Positions 44,267 through 55,384 of a stretch of 64,000 nucleotides of DNA are shown here, piece by piece. Source of the stretch: Conchocele bisecta. Its lineage: Eukaryota; Mollusca; Bivalvia; Lucinida; Thyasiridae. The notes below the pieces were generated by a model. That model was not told where the DNA came from and did not search any database. It saw only the letters and a list, made by a program, of their open reading frames with translations. Numbering within the stretch: the stretch's first letter is position 1; each line of letters starts with the position of its first letter. The translations under genes and the position numbers were made by a program. The stretch spans positions 9,250,899 to 9,314,898 of the forward strand of contig CM055275.1 in the NCBI GenBank assembly GCA_029237695.1. The letters run 5' to 3'.

Positions 44267-44529
44267 GTGAGTGGCATATACCGAATAACCTGTGTATTCC
44301 ACTAGATGGAATAGGTAAAAGTGCAGATCCTGATAAGACTGTGCGGATGTACAGTCTGATCTGGATCTGCATGGGTCACAAAACCCATAAGCCCCATTTC
44401 TCTAGTCACAGCCACAAATGTTTTTTCTTTCAATTATTGTTTTTATACTATGTATATGTTTTATCACTTTCATTAATGTGCATATCTGCATATATATAGT
44501 GTGATATACATCACACTTCCATAGATCAT

Positions 44530-45450
44530 GTCAGCCCCTGTAGCTAATGACATTATAATTGCCAAGTAACCACAGTGACCTTGACATCACCCCTGAAATC
44601 AATAACCATGGCATTGCCACTCGTAGACAGTAAACTTGATATTACCATTTCCAGGCATACCCAGTAATATTGACATTGAAATTGCAACTCAACTCGAGTA
44701 ACACTGAAATTGTACATGTAATTACCAGTTAACTATCGTGCAACTTTGACATTACAGCTACCTGTCAACTACAGTAACCTTGACACTATAATCGACAATT
44801 ATCCCCAGTTACCTTGATATTTCCATCACCAGTCAACCTCAATAACCATGACATTGCCACTCAATTACAGTAACCTTGATATTGCAATTGCCAATCAACC
44901 CCAGTACCGGTAACTTTGACATTTCATTTGCCAGTGAATTCCAATAAACATTGCAATTTGCAGTTATCCCTAGTAACCTTGACATTGCAATTGCCAGTTA
45001 ACCACATTGTAGCTTTGACATTATACATGCACTTGCTAGTTAATGACTGTGACCTTTACATCACAATTACCTGTCAACGACACTATCCTCGATACTGCAG
45101 TGAACAGTTCAGCAGTAGCCTTGACATTGCAAATGCCAGTTAACTTGAGTAACCTTGACATTGCACTGCCAGTAAACCCGAGTAACCTTGACATTGAAAT
45201 TGCCAGTAAACCCCGGTAATTAAGCATTGCAATTGTCAATCAACCCCAGTAACCTTGACATTGAAATTGCCAGTAAACCCCAGTAAGTTAACATTGCCAT
45301 TGTCAATCAACCACAGAAACCTTGACATTGCAATTGCCTGACTGGTAATTGCAATGTCAATATTACTGGGGTTGACATTAGCATAGCCATTGCAGTTTCC
45401 AATCCATTCGTGAAACTGTTACCTTGCAATTATCAGTCAGCCCATGTAAC
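44530..45450. repeat. Intron 3 minisatellite (unit 4)
   Basis: ~900 bases of the CCTTGACATTG family, arranged as in unit 2. Confidence 0.8.
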
Positions 45451-45463
45451 CGTACCATTGCAG

Positions 45464-45676
45464 GACAGTCAGACAACGAAACTTCCACAATAAAGGAGGC
45501 AGTCGCCTTGCGAGATCTAGGTGTCACTGTGTTCTCCATCGGCGTTGGTAGTGGTGTCGGGACAACCGAGTTGAAAGGCATGGCAACCGATCCCGACTCC
45601 AAGCATGTGTTCGAGGTTACAGATTTCAGCTCCCTGAACTCGATTACGGGATCTCTGGTGAAAAGCGCATGTGAAG
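45464..45676 (+). CDS. Unit 4: vWA domain exon 3
   Basis: 213 bases. QSDNETS creates an extra N-glycosylation sequon; EAVALRD replaces EAGALRD; TTELKGMAT replaces TTELNGMAT. Frame and splice sites intact. Confidence 0.88.
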
Positions 45677-46023
45677 GTAAATGATGTTGGTAATAAAACA
45701 TGCTTGGTATTTACTTGAATCTTATAGCTGTCGACTATTTAAAACCTTAATGTTCCAGCTAAAATTTATTCTAAAGAATTTGTGTAATGGGTGAATAAAA
45801 ATGACTCGATTTATTCACTTCGGCATTTTTGGTTTTGAATACTGATTTTATGCCACCACAATAGTGGTCTGGGTCGGGGTATATAGTGATCGCCCTCTCT
45901 GTCCGTCTCTTTGTCTGTCGGTAGACAATTTTATTTTATGTGTGTTAATTCGAATACCATCTATCTGATCTTCACAAAACTGCACATGCATAGTCAGATC
46001 AAACACGGGGAGAACGCTATTGA

Positions 46024-46560
46024 ATGTCGGAGCTAGATTTGTACGAACGGGATATTATAAACATGGCGACTCGTTATTCTGAGAAGGGGTTTTACGAGTA
46101 TCACAAAATGTTCTCTGCCGAAGAAGCTGCCCATCTCAGATTCAATGGAATTAAGATGGATTGGTCTGTAATAAATAACAGTCTGCATTGTTCCATATTT
46201 TCTAATTACAAAGCCAATGCTTGTGCAGGGTGTGGAAGCACGCTGCATATGTCTGACTTTTGTTCTTCGCTAGTGATGCGCACAAATGATTCTGTAACTA
46301 ATCAGGTGGTCGCTACACCAGCGAGTCCGAATGTTGGCAGTATGGCATATCGCGGGAACACAAACAGGGAAATCTTTGGTCGAATGCGGGTGATACATAA
46401 ATGGGAATGAAATTTGTAACACTTTCAACACCCAACGTGGATGTCGGGTTTCTCATTGCAAGTTCATTCATGCGTGCTTACTATGCAAAGGCAAGGATCA
46501 CTGTAAATGTAATTGTGAAAACTCAAGAAAGTGGAAAGGCCAGGGACAGAGAATTCAAAC
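46024..46560 (+). pseudogene. DIRS relic 4: gag-like ORF
   Basis: 128-codon frame to HKWE, then the Cys/His tail in the next frame. Differs from relic 3 by AEEAAH and IKMDWSV. Confidence 0.62.
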
Positions 46561-46583
46561 CTTGAGATAATGTCTCGGGTAAG

Positions 46584-46974
46584 TTTGTTTGTTTGTTTAT
46601 TAGTGTTTAGCGGCATATCAACAGCTAAGGTCATGTAAGGCCGCGCAAACGGGTTCGATCCCATTTTAACCTGCTGCATTGGGGGGAAAATCCCAAAATC
46701 AGAACGGAATATTTACATCGAGAACAAATATATTCAGCCCTGAAATTAGAATAACTTGACCTGGTGCTATGTGCATACCACACAAAAGTCACTTGGCCCC
46801 ATCCCCTAAAATAGGAATATAGTAATACTCACATAAGGGGCATAACCAGATTCAACGGTCACAAACAAAATACCAAAGACGTATGTGAGGGCCAAACCAA
46901 GTATACATTCGGGATTCCGGTAAGGATGAACCCCAATCGTTAAGTTACCCATCGCGTGCTCCCACCTGCCACCC
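46584..46974 (-). mobile_element. SINE-like insertion with TSD in relic 4
   Basis: Flanked by ATGTCTCGGGTAAG at 46,570-46,583 and 46,975-46,988; orthologous to the copies at 31,077 and 39,107. Confidence 0.8.
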
Positions 46975-47372
46975 ATGTCTCGGGTAAGCCCTATTCATGT
47001 TCATGAATTGGCTGATGAGTTGAAACGCCATCCGGACAATAACTTTAGTAATTACCTACTTCATGGTTTTTTGCACGGTTTCGAAACAGAAATTTCACAG
47101 TTACCTAAATTACCTTTTGAGTGTATAAACTTGTTGTCGGCAATCAAGCAACATGGCATAACTTCACAGTTGGTTCAGTCTGAACTTGAAACATGATATG
47201 TGATCGGCTCGTTTGATTCCATACCATTTTCACAATATTGCATAAGTCCAACCGGTGTAGCTGAGGGAAAGTACTCTGGGAAAAAGAGATTGATTGTGGA
47301 TTTCTCAGCACCCCATGATAATATTTTACATCCAAGTCTTAACGACCTTATATATAAAGAGGACTACTCTTT
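46975..47372 (+). pseudogene. DIRS relic 4: RT 5' part
   Basis: Open to the shared TGA (47,194-47,196), then to NDLIYKEDYSL, where it joins satellite cores (47,373-47,595). The core RT motifs and the whole recombinase are missing in this relic, so the unit is shorter (5.6 kb). Confidence 0.7.
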
Positions 47373-47595
47373 GAGGTTGTACCATCATGCTGTGACAAAT
47401 CTACGACCGTCCAACCAACGCTGATCGCATGGTTAAGGTGACACAGTCTCTTTATAAAACTTAACATAAAATAAATATGTTATAACTTCTATTTCTTTCC
47501 TCGGAAATTCTTAATATTTCATGCATGCATTCCTCTAAGGCTCTACTATCATGCTGTGATAAATCCCCGCTGATTTCGAGGTCAACGTCACATTC
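47373..47595. repeat. ~166-bp tandem cores inside relic 4
   Basis: One and a half monomers, cut at GTCAACGTCACATTCAGCTA, where a second deletion joins the TSP1 upstream flank and removes the recombinase. Confidence 0.65.
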
Positions 47596-47943
47596 AGCTA
47601 CAGATAGCAGTTAGCGCCCAATGAGGAGCCAAATATGTTATTCATGTTTTATGTATATGAATGTGATATGTGCGTATAGTACCGGTACTATGGTAGTTAG
47701 TGCATGTTACACATGTATTATATGCATGCATGGTGGGAGTGGGGCCGGCTTGAGTTTCAGATATAGCCATTTGTCCAGTTACAGCATACAGAGATCACCT
47801 TGCAATGATAGGTAATATGCAATTGCAGCATATATTATGTGTGTATAAATAAGGATCTATCAGCAAATATCAGAACCTCTAATCCTGATTTCAGGATATA
47901 TATTGAAAATTCCCCACCTCTGACTGTGCTTATGCAATTTCAG

Positions 47944-48186
47944 TCGATGGCGGGTGGACCCATTGGGAGTCATACTCCCCATGTACAAAAAGTTGTGGCA
48001 CCGGCACCCACTTCCAGCAGAGGTCCTGTACGAACCCACAGCCTGCGAATGGCGGCAAACAGTGTGTTGGCTCCAATAAACAGACAACAAACTGTAACAC
48101 GCAAGCTTGTCCAACGACCCCTACCACCACAACAACAACAACAACAACGCCAGTGCTCGCAACTCTACCGCCCACAACTCCACCAG
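47944..48186 (+). CDS. Unit 5: TSP1 repeat + Thr linker exon (subtype B)
   Basis: 81 codons; WESYSP after W-x-x-W; linker with TPVLATLPPTTPPG; donor CCAG|GTATCT, different from other units. The acceptor region reads TGCTTATGCAATTTCAG, a private change also seen in mirror unit 6'. Confidence 0.88.
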
Positions 48187-49020
48187 GTATCTTTGATCAC
48201 AGGAACCCGTTTCTGAGACGATTCTAATAATGTCTCTTTATATATATTATTATTAGAATTGTCTCTGAGACGGGTGCCTGTGACTTTGATGGCACAGAAA
48301 TATGGACCCATGATTATCACTTACAATGCTGAATTAAATTTCGTCGTCTGCTGTTTGTTTTTCATTTTTCTCATCAACAACTAGTCCAATAAATATGACT
48401 AACCACTACGTACGCGGGAAGGGAGCGATATAATAAGCGGACTGAAACCGTGGAATACCTTGCACTGATCAACAACATGGTTTGACAAAGGAAATGATTC
48501 TAAAATGTTGTCAAACCATGTTTGCTTTAGAAAGAAGACAAAACACAAAATAACAGCCAACTATCATTTTTGTTTCCCGTATTATAAGGGTTATACAACA
48601 TGCTGAGCACATTCAGAGTGCTCGTGTACAAAATCTGGGAATTTGTTTGTGATGATGTAATAAATTCAGTATGATAATTCTGCATAGTTGTATTCATCAA
48701 ATATATGCAGTCATTAGTTGTGTATGAAAAATAAATGAATGCTCCCTCAAAATATACTTAGCTAAATAAGTAAACTTAGCAATTTTGGTGAAATCAGCTA
48801 CTGATCATATACCGCACTCATGGAGCCTGATAAATATCTATTTTGCTTGTTAGAAGCATGATGGATGTTTCATTGATGGAATGGCGAACAGTGCAGATCC
48901 AGATCAGATTGTGCGGATGCACAGGCTGATCTGGATTTACACTGGTTGCAGAACAAATGCGATCAATTTCTCCAATCGCAGCCACATATAAACATCCTTT
49001 CTTTGTGTTTTATTGTATAG
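48187..49020 (+). other. Unit 5 intron 1 with ~0.71-kb deletion
   Basis: 834 bases; joint at about 48,651 (TTTGTTTGTGATGATGTAATA). Not the same breakpoints as the unit 4 deletion. Mirror unit 6' retains the sequence. Confidence 0.75.
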
Positions 49021-49258
49021 AGTGTAACCTGACTCTGCCAGTCGATGTTGTGTTTGTTCTCGACACATCCGGCAGTGTGGGATCACAAAACTTCCAAACG
49101 ATGTTAACATTCGTCAACAAAGTAGTAGGTGGTTTCCCAGTTAACCAGAATGAAACTCACATCGGCTTGGTCACGTTTAGTAGCGACGCGCACCTTCAGT
49201 TCTATCTGAACCAATACTTCGACAAAGCTGCCATCAAACAAGCCGTCTCTCAAACCAG
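49021..49258 (+). CDS. Unit 5: vWA domain exon 1
   Basis: 238 bases; DTSGS replaces DASGS, with the DxSxS ligands kept; VVGGFPVNQNET; acceptor ATTGTATAG, weaker than TTGTACAG. Confidence 0.87.
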
Positions 49259-49279
49259 GTTCTTATTCTATTTATACTA

Positions 49280-49455
49280 GGGATGGGTTGTGGCCTAGGG
49301 GTTAGAACACCTGAATTCAAATCCGGAGATTGTGGATTCAAACCTCACTTAGGTATCAAACATACTTTCATATAATTCCATCCCACTGGTCTGTCGGATG
49401 AGACTCTATATGTCTCTAAATGACCTTCGCTTTGGCTGGGATGTTAAACCCTCTT
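49280..49455 (+). mobile_element. tRNA-derived SINE-like insertion (unit 5)
   Basis: Orthologous copy; box B-like region drifted (GGATTCAAACC). Confidence 0.6.
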
Positions 49456-49741
49456 TTACTTTTACTATATATTTATACTGCAACACCCCCTTTCGGGGAT
49501 GTACAGTATCATATTTTGTTCATATACATATGTACATACAATCAAATACAATCGAGTTTTCCCAGTAATTAGCCGGTACCATATACAGCTGGATGGACTG
49601 AAGAAGGGTGGATAAAGTGTCTTGCTCAAGGACTCAGCACATTACCTCTTGTGAGGCTGAAACCCACGACCATAGGATCAGCTGTTAGCATTGCTCTAGT
49701 CACATACCTAATTCACTGTAGAGCCTGATCAGCCTGTACAT

Positions 49742-49890
49742 CTGGGGCCCGTTTCACTAAAACTTTGCACGACTAAAATGTTCGTAAGTGCAACATTTGG
49801 ATCGTCTGGAAACGTTGTGGATGTAAAATTTACATAAGTTTGCACTTTCGAACATTTTAGTCGTACAAAGTTTAGTGAAACAGCTCCCAG
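49742..49890. mobile_element. GGGCCCGTTTCACTAAA MITE (unit 5)
   Basis: Same family and position, with a short internal loss. Confidence 0.78.
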
Positions 49891-49974
49891 TTATATATTA
49901 TGTTATGAGTATACATATACAATAAAATGGAAGAAAATATCTTCATTGAAAATCAGTTAATTCTTAGCATGTTT

Positions 49975-50175
49975 TTATGCCACCAGGTTTCGAAGACACG
50001 GGTGGCATATAGTGTTTGGACCGTCCGTCTGTCCGCCCATCTGTCTGTCCGTCCGTCCGTCCGTCTGTCCGTCTTTCTGTCCGTCCGTCACAAATTTCGG
50101 TTAACCACTTTGTCACAGTTTCTCAAATATGCTGCAGGTGGCATCCGCGTTCGACAGACGCATTTCTTGTTTCTT
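49975..50175. mobile_element. Hairpin + (CCGT)n insertion (unit 5, subtype B)
   Basis: As at 36,341 but with a longer CCGT/CTGT run. Confidence 0.75.
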
Positions 50176-50199
50176 CATCAGAATGTATTTTCTTTTTAG

Positions 50200-50318
50200 C
50201 TATGCAGGTGATGGAACTAATACGTACGGTGCCATCAAATATACGAGAGTGAATGTTTTCAATGCCACAAATGGAATGAGAAGCAATGCAGCAAAAATTG
50301 CTATTATTGTTACGGATG
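50200..50318 (+). CDS. Unit 5: vWA domain exon 2
   Basis: 119 bases; YAGDGTNT replaces YAGGGTNT (Gly to Asp next to the MIDAS Thr), also found in units 6' and 7'; acceptor TTTTCTTTTTAG. Exon 3 of this unit is not in the assembly: the gap follows. The TIR MITE lies at 50,365-50,604. Confidence 0.87.
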
Positions 50319-50862
50319 GTGAGTGGCATATACCGCATAACCTGTGTATTCCACTATCATTAAATGTGGCTGTGACTGGAGAAATGGGGCTTATGTGTTT
50401 TGTGACCAGTGTAACTCCTAATCAAACAGCACACTCCTGTAGCATGAGAGCGATCTATATTGCTTCGTAGATGTATGACGGGTGTTTCATTGATGGAATA
50501 GCGAAAAGTGCAGATCCTGATAAGACTGTGCGGATGTACAGTCTGATCTGGATCTGCATGGGTCACAAAACCCATAAGCCCCATTTCTCCAGTCACAGCC
50601 ACAAATGTTTTTTTCTTTCAATTATTGTTTTTTATACTATGCATATGTTTTATAACTTTCATTAATGTGCATATCTGCATATATATAGTGTGATATAACA
50701 TCACAATTCCATAGATCATGTCAGCCCCTGTAGCTAATGACATTATAATTGCCATGTAACCCCAGTGACATTGACATCACCCCTGAATCTCAATAACCAT
50801 GGCATTGCCATCGTAGACAGTAAACTTGATATTACCATTTCCAGGCATACCCAGTAATATTG

Positions 50863-51362
50863 NNNNNNNNNNNNNNNNNNNNNNNNNNNNNNNNNNNNNN
50901 NNNNNNNNNNNNNNNNNNNNNNNNNNNNNNNNNNNNNNNNNNNNNNNNNNNNNNNNNNNNNNNNNNNNNNNNNNNNNNNNNNNNNNNNNNNNNNNNNNNN
51001 NNNNNNNNNNNNNNNNNNNNNNNNNNNNNNNNNNNNNNNNNNNNNNNNNNNNNNNNNNNNNNNNNNNNNNNNNNNNNNNNNNNNNNNNNNNNNNNNNNNN
51101 NNNNNNNNNNNNNNNNNNNNNNNNNNNNNNNNNNNNNNNNNNNNNNNNNNNNNNNNNNNNNNNNNNNNNNNNNNNNNNNNNNNNNNNNNNNNNNNNNNNN
51201 NNNNNNNNNNNNNNNNNNNNNNNNNNNNNNNNNNNNNNNNNNNNNNNNNNNNNNNNNNNNNNNNNNNNNNNNNNNNNNNNNNNNNNNNNNNNNNNNNNNN
51301 NNNNNNNNNNNNNNNNNNNNNNNNNNNNNNNNNNNNNNNNNNNNNNNNNNNNNNNNNNNNNN
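50863..51362. other. Assembly gap of exactly 500 N
   Basis: A round-number placeholder, so the true gap size is probably unknown. Left flank ends ...CCCAGTAATATTG and right flank begins CAATATTACTGGG..., exact reverse complements at the edge. The three ORFs of X residues here are meaningless. Confidence 0.99.
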
Positions 51363-51910
51363 CAATATTACTGGGTATGCCGGAGAAATGGTAATATCAA
51401 GTTTCTGTCTACGATGGCAATGCCATGGTTATTGAGATTCAGGGGTGATGTCAATGTCACTGGGGTTACATGGCAATTATAATGTCATTAGCTACAGGGG
51501 CTGACATGATCTATGGAATTGTGATGTTATATCACACTATATATATGCAGATATGCACATTATGAAAGTTATAAAACATATGCATAGTATAAAAAATAAT
51601 AAATTGAAAGAAAAAAAACATTTGTGGCTGTGACTGGAGAAATGGGGCTTATGGGTTTTGGGTTTTGACCATGCAGATCCAGATCAGACTGTACATCCGC
51701 ACAGTCTATCAGGATCTGCAATTTTCGCTACTCATCAATGAAAACACCCGTCATACATCTACGAAGCAATATAGATCGCTCTCATGCTACAGGAGTGTGC
51801 TGTTTGATTAGGAGTTACACTGGTCACAAAACCCATAAGCCCCATTTCTCCAGTCACAGCCACATTTAATGATAGTGGAATACACAGGTTATGCGGTATA
51901 TGCCACTCAC

Positions 51911-52029
51911 CATCAGTAACAATAATAGCAATTTTTGCTGCATTGCTTCTCATTCCATTTGTGGCATTGAAAACATTCACTCTCGTATATTTGATGGCAC
52001 CGTACGTATTAGTTCCATCACCTGCATAG
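51911..52029 (-). CDS. Unit 6': vWA domain exon 2
   Basis: 119 bases on the minus strand, same peptide as unit 5 including YAGDGTNT; the donor toward low coordinates is GTGAGT. The mirror of the TIR MITE lies at 51,622-51,865, with a duplicated GGTTTTG stretch that looks like a sequencing or polishing error. Confidence 0.87.
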
Positions 52030-52074
52030 CTGAAAAGAAAATACATTCTGATGAAGAAGCAAGAAATGCGTCTG

Positions 52075-52251
52075 TCGAAAGCGGATGCCACCTGCAGCAT
52101 ATTTGAGAAACTGTGACAAAGTGGTTAACCGAAATTTGTGACGGACGGACAGAAAGACGGACAGACGGACGGACGGACGGACAGACAGATGGGCGGACAG
52201 ACGGACGGTCCAAACACTATATGCCACCGTGTCTTCGAAACCTGGTGGCAT
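52075..52251. mobile_element. Hairpin + (CCGT)n insertion (unit 6', subtype B)
   Basis: Reverse complement of the insertion at 49,975, hairpin TATGCCACC...GGTGGCATA, with ACGG repeats on this strand. Confidence 0.75.
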
Positions 52252-52338
52252 AAAAACATGCTAAGAATTAACTGATTTTCAATGAAGATATTTTCTTCCA
52301 TTTTATTGTATATGTATACTCATAACATAATATATAAC

Positions 52339-52495
52339 TGGGAGCTGTTTCACTAAACTTTGTACGACTAAAATGTTCGAAAGTGCAAACTTATGTAAAT
52401 TTTACATCAACAACGTTTCCAGACGATCCAAATGTTGCACTTACGAACATTTTAGTCGTGCAAAGTTTAGTGAAACGGGCCCCAGATGTACAGGC
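52339..52495. mobile_element. GGGCCCGTTTCACTAAA MITE (unit 6')
   Basis: Mirror copy of 49,742-49,890. Confidence 0.78.
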
Positions 52496-52784
52496 TGATC
52501 AGGCTCTACAGTGAATTAGGTATGTGACTAGAGCAATGCTGACAGCTGATCCTATGGTCGTGGGTTTCAGCCTCACAAGAGGTAATGTGCTGAGTCCTTG
52601 AGCAAGACACTTTATCCACACTTCTTCAGTCCATCCAGCTGTATATGGTACCGGCTAATTACTGGGAAAACTCTATTGTATTTGATTGTATGTACATATG
52701 TATATGAACAAAATATGATACTGTACATCCCCGAAAGGGGGTGTTGCAGTATAAATAGATAGTAAAAGTAAAAGAGGGTTTAAC

Positions 52785-52950
52785 ATCCCAGCCAAAGCGA
52801 AGGTCATTTAGAGACATATAGAGTCTCATCCGACAGACCAGTGGGATGGAATTACTATGACAGTATGTTTGATACCTAGGTGAGGTTTGAATCCACAATC
52901 TCCGGATTTGAATTCAGGTGTTCTAACCCCTAGGCCACAACCCATCCCTA
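52785..52950 (-). mobile_element. tRNA-derived SINE-like insertion (unit 6')
   Basis: Mirror copy of the SINE at 49,280, box B-like region GGATTCAAACC on the minus strand. Confidence 0.6.
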
Positions 52951-52969
52951 GTATAAATAGAATAAGAAC

Positions 52970-53209
52970 CTGGTTTGAGAGACGGCTTGTTTGATGGCAG
53001 CTTTGTCGAAGTATTGGTTCAGATAGAACTGAAGGTGCGCGTCGCTACTAAACGTGACCAAGCCGATGTGAGTTTCATTCTGGTTAACTGGGAAACCACC
53101 CCTACTACTTTGTTGACGAATGTTAACATCGTTTGGAAGTTTTGTGATCCCACACTGCCGGATGCGTCGAGAAACAAACACACAACGACTGGCAGAGTCA
53201 GGTTACACT
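52970..53209 (-). pseudogene. Unit 6': vWA domain exon 1 with +2 frameshift
   Basis: 240 bases in place of 238. GTAGTAGGGGTGG replaces GTAGTAGGTGG, which adds two bases after FVNKVV and throws the IGLVTFSS strand out of frame. Upstream, two compensating one-base changes alter LPVDVVFVLDA to LPVVVCLFLDA. DASGS itself is kept. Either a real pseudoexon or uncorrected long-read error beside the gap; several neighbouring homopolymer indels favour error. Confidence 0.75.
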
Positions 53210-54781
53210 CTATACAATAAAACACAAAGAAAGGATGTTTATATGTGGCTGCGATTGGAGAAATTGATCGCATTTGTTCTGCAACCAGTGTAAATCCAGA
53301 TCAGCCTGTGCATCCGCACAATCTGATCTGGATCTGCACTGTTCGGCCATTCATCAATGAAACATCCATCATGCTTCTAACAAGCAAAATAGATATTTAT
53401 CAGGCTCCATGAGTGCGGTATATGATCAGTAGCTGATTTCACCAAAATTGCTAAGTTTACTTATTTAGCTAAGTATATTTTGAGGGAGCATTCATTTGTT
53501 TTTCATACACAACTAATGACTGCATATATTTGATGAATACAACTATGCAGAATTATCATTCTGAATTTATTACATCATCACAGCCAAATTGGCTGTGATA
53601 ATGTAATACATTCAGTATAGTAAAAAATTATATATTTATCCGTAAATTAAAAATGTACTTAGCAAGATAAGTATACTTTGCAATTTTGGTGAAATCCGCT
53701 ACAGTAGCTACACTGGTCACATATGAACTATTTCTCTAGGCAAAGTCTGTATTGCCTCATTTGCATGTGATACATTCCATGATCATTTTACAAGAATAAA
53801 ATACACATTGAATTGGAAATCAGTGGGTGCAATATGTTTTAACGAAGAATACCAAATCATCCGAATGTAACAAACACGCACCTGCCTAAAAGTGCAAATA
53901 CTTCTAAGCTGTACGGCCTCGATAAAAATTATTCCACCGTAAGTAATTAATATGTTATATTCACCTTTGGCTTATAAAATACACAATCCGTTTGCAAAAA
54001 AATAATATACACATTGAATTTGAAATCAGTGGGTAAATATTCTTTAGACACAAAGCTTATCTGTAGCCTACTTCATCAACTCCCCAAAGTATATGTTGGG
54101 GGAGTTGATGAAATAGGCTACTGGAGACCTGCATATATTTTAAGTATTACGACAAGCAGGGTTCAATAATGCCAATTGTCCAGAAATAGCCTCTGCCATT
54201 CCCTCCCCTTGTTTCACATAATAGTCAGGGCCGGTAATTATAAAATATTCCGAGCATGAAATTTGTACTTGAAAACGGTCAGTTAGATCGGCTAAGACTG
54301 AGCACATGTCAGACTTCACAAACAAATTCCCAGATTTTGTACACGAGCACTCTGAATGTGCTCAGCATGTTGTATAACCCTTATAATACGGGAAACAAAA
54401 ATGATAGTTGGCTGTTATTTTGTGCTTTGTCTTCTTTCTAAAGCAAACATGGTTTGACAACATTTTAGAATCATTTCCTTTGTCAAACAATGTTGTTGAT
54501 CAGTGCAAGGTATTCCACGGTTTCAGTCCGCTTACTATATCGCTCCCTTCCCGCGTACGTAGTGGTTAGTCATATTTATTGGACTAGTTGTTGATGAGAA
54601 AAATGAAAAACAAACAGCAGACGACGAAATTTAATTCAGCATTGTAAGTGATAATCATGGGTCCATATTTCTGTGCCATCAAAGTCACAGGCACCCGTCT
54701 CAGAGACAATTCTAATAATAATATATATAAAGAGACATTATTAGAATCGTCTCAGAAACGGGTTCCTGTGATCAAAGATAC
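53210..54781 (-). other. Unit 6' intron 1, full-length form
   Basis: 1,572 bases with the three stem-loops (53,578-53,612; 54,073-54,107; 54,449-54,495) and the open ~61-codon frame at 54,140-54,325 on the minus strand. Confidence 0.6.
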
Positions 54782-55024
54782 CTGGTGGAGTTGTGGGCGG
54801 TAGAGTTGCGAGCACTGGCGTTGTTGTTGTTGTTGTTGTGGTGGTAGGGGTCGTTGGACAAGCTTGCGTGTTACAGTTTGTTGTCTGTTTATTGGAGCCA
54901 ACACACTGTTTGCCGCCATTCGCAGGCTGTGGGTTCGTACAGGACCTCTGCTGGAAGTGGGTGCCGGTGCCACAACTTTTTGTACATGGGGAGTATGACT
55001 CCCAATGGGTCCACCCGCCATCGA
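54782..55024 (-). CDS. Unit 6': TSP1 repeat + Thr linker exon (subtype B)
   Basis: 81 codons, identical in translation to unit 5 including WESYSP and the GTATCT donor. Confidence 0.88.
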
Positions 55025-55384
55025 CTGAAATTGCATAAGCACAGTCAGAGGTGGGGAATTTTCAATATATATCCTGAAATCAGGATTAGAGGTTCTGATA
55101 TTTGCTGATAGATCCTTATTTATACACACATAATATATGCTGCAATTGCATATTACCTATCATTGCAAGGTGATCTCTGTATGCTGTAACTGGACAAATG
55201 GCTATATCTGAAACTCAAGCCGGCCCCACTCCCACCATGCATGCATATAATACATGTGTAACATGCACTAACTACCATAGTACCGGTACTATACGCACAT
55301 ATCATATTCATATACATAAAACATGAATAACATATTTGGCTCCTCATTGGGCGCTAACTGCGCTATCTGTAGCTGAATGTGACG

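Larger units (their letters stand above)
17100..50862 (+). repeat. Tandem array of five TSP1-vWA gene units
   Basis: TSP1 exons start at 17,207, 25,892, 33,589, 42,318 and 47,944, so periods are 8,685, 7,697, 8,729 and 5,626 bases. Introns, SINE, MITEs, minisatellite and the DIRS relic are repeated together with the exons, so duplication copied whole genomic units. Units 3 and 5 (subtype B) share a TPVLATLPP linker, an extra hairpin/(CCGT)n insertion and a truncated DIRS upstream. Units 1, 2 and 4 (subtype A) share a PLPET linker. Confidence 0.9.

Noticed and set aside
50826..51482. Long ORFs of X residues
   Set aside because: They are made by the N gap.
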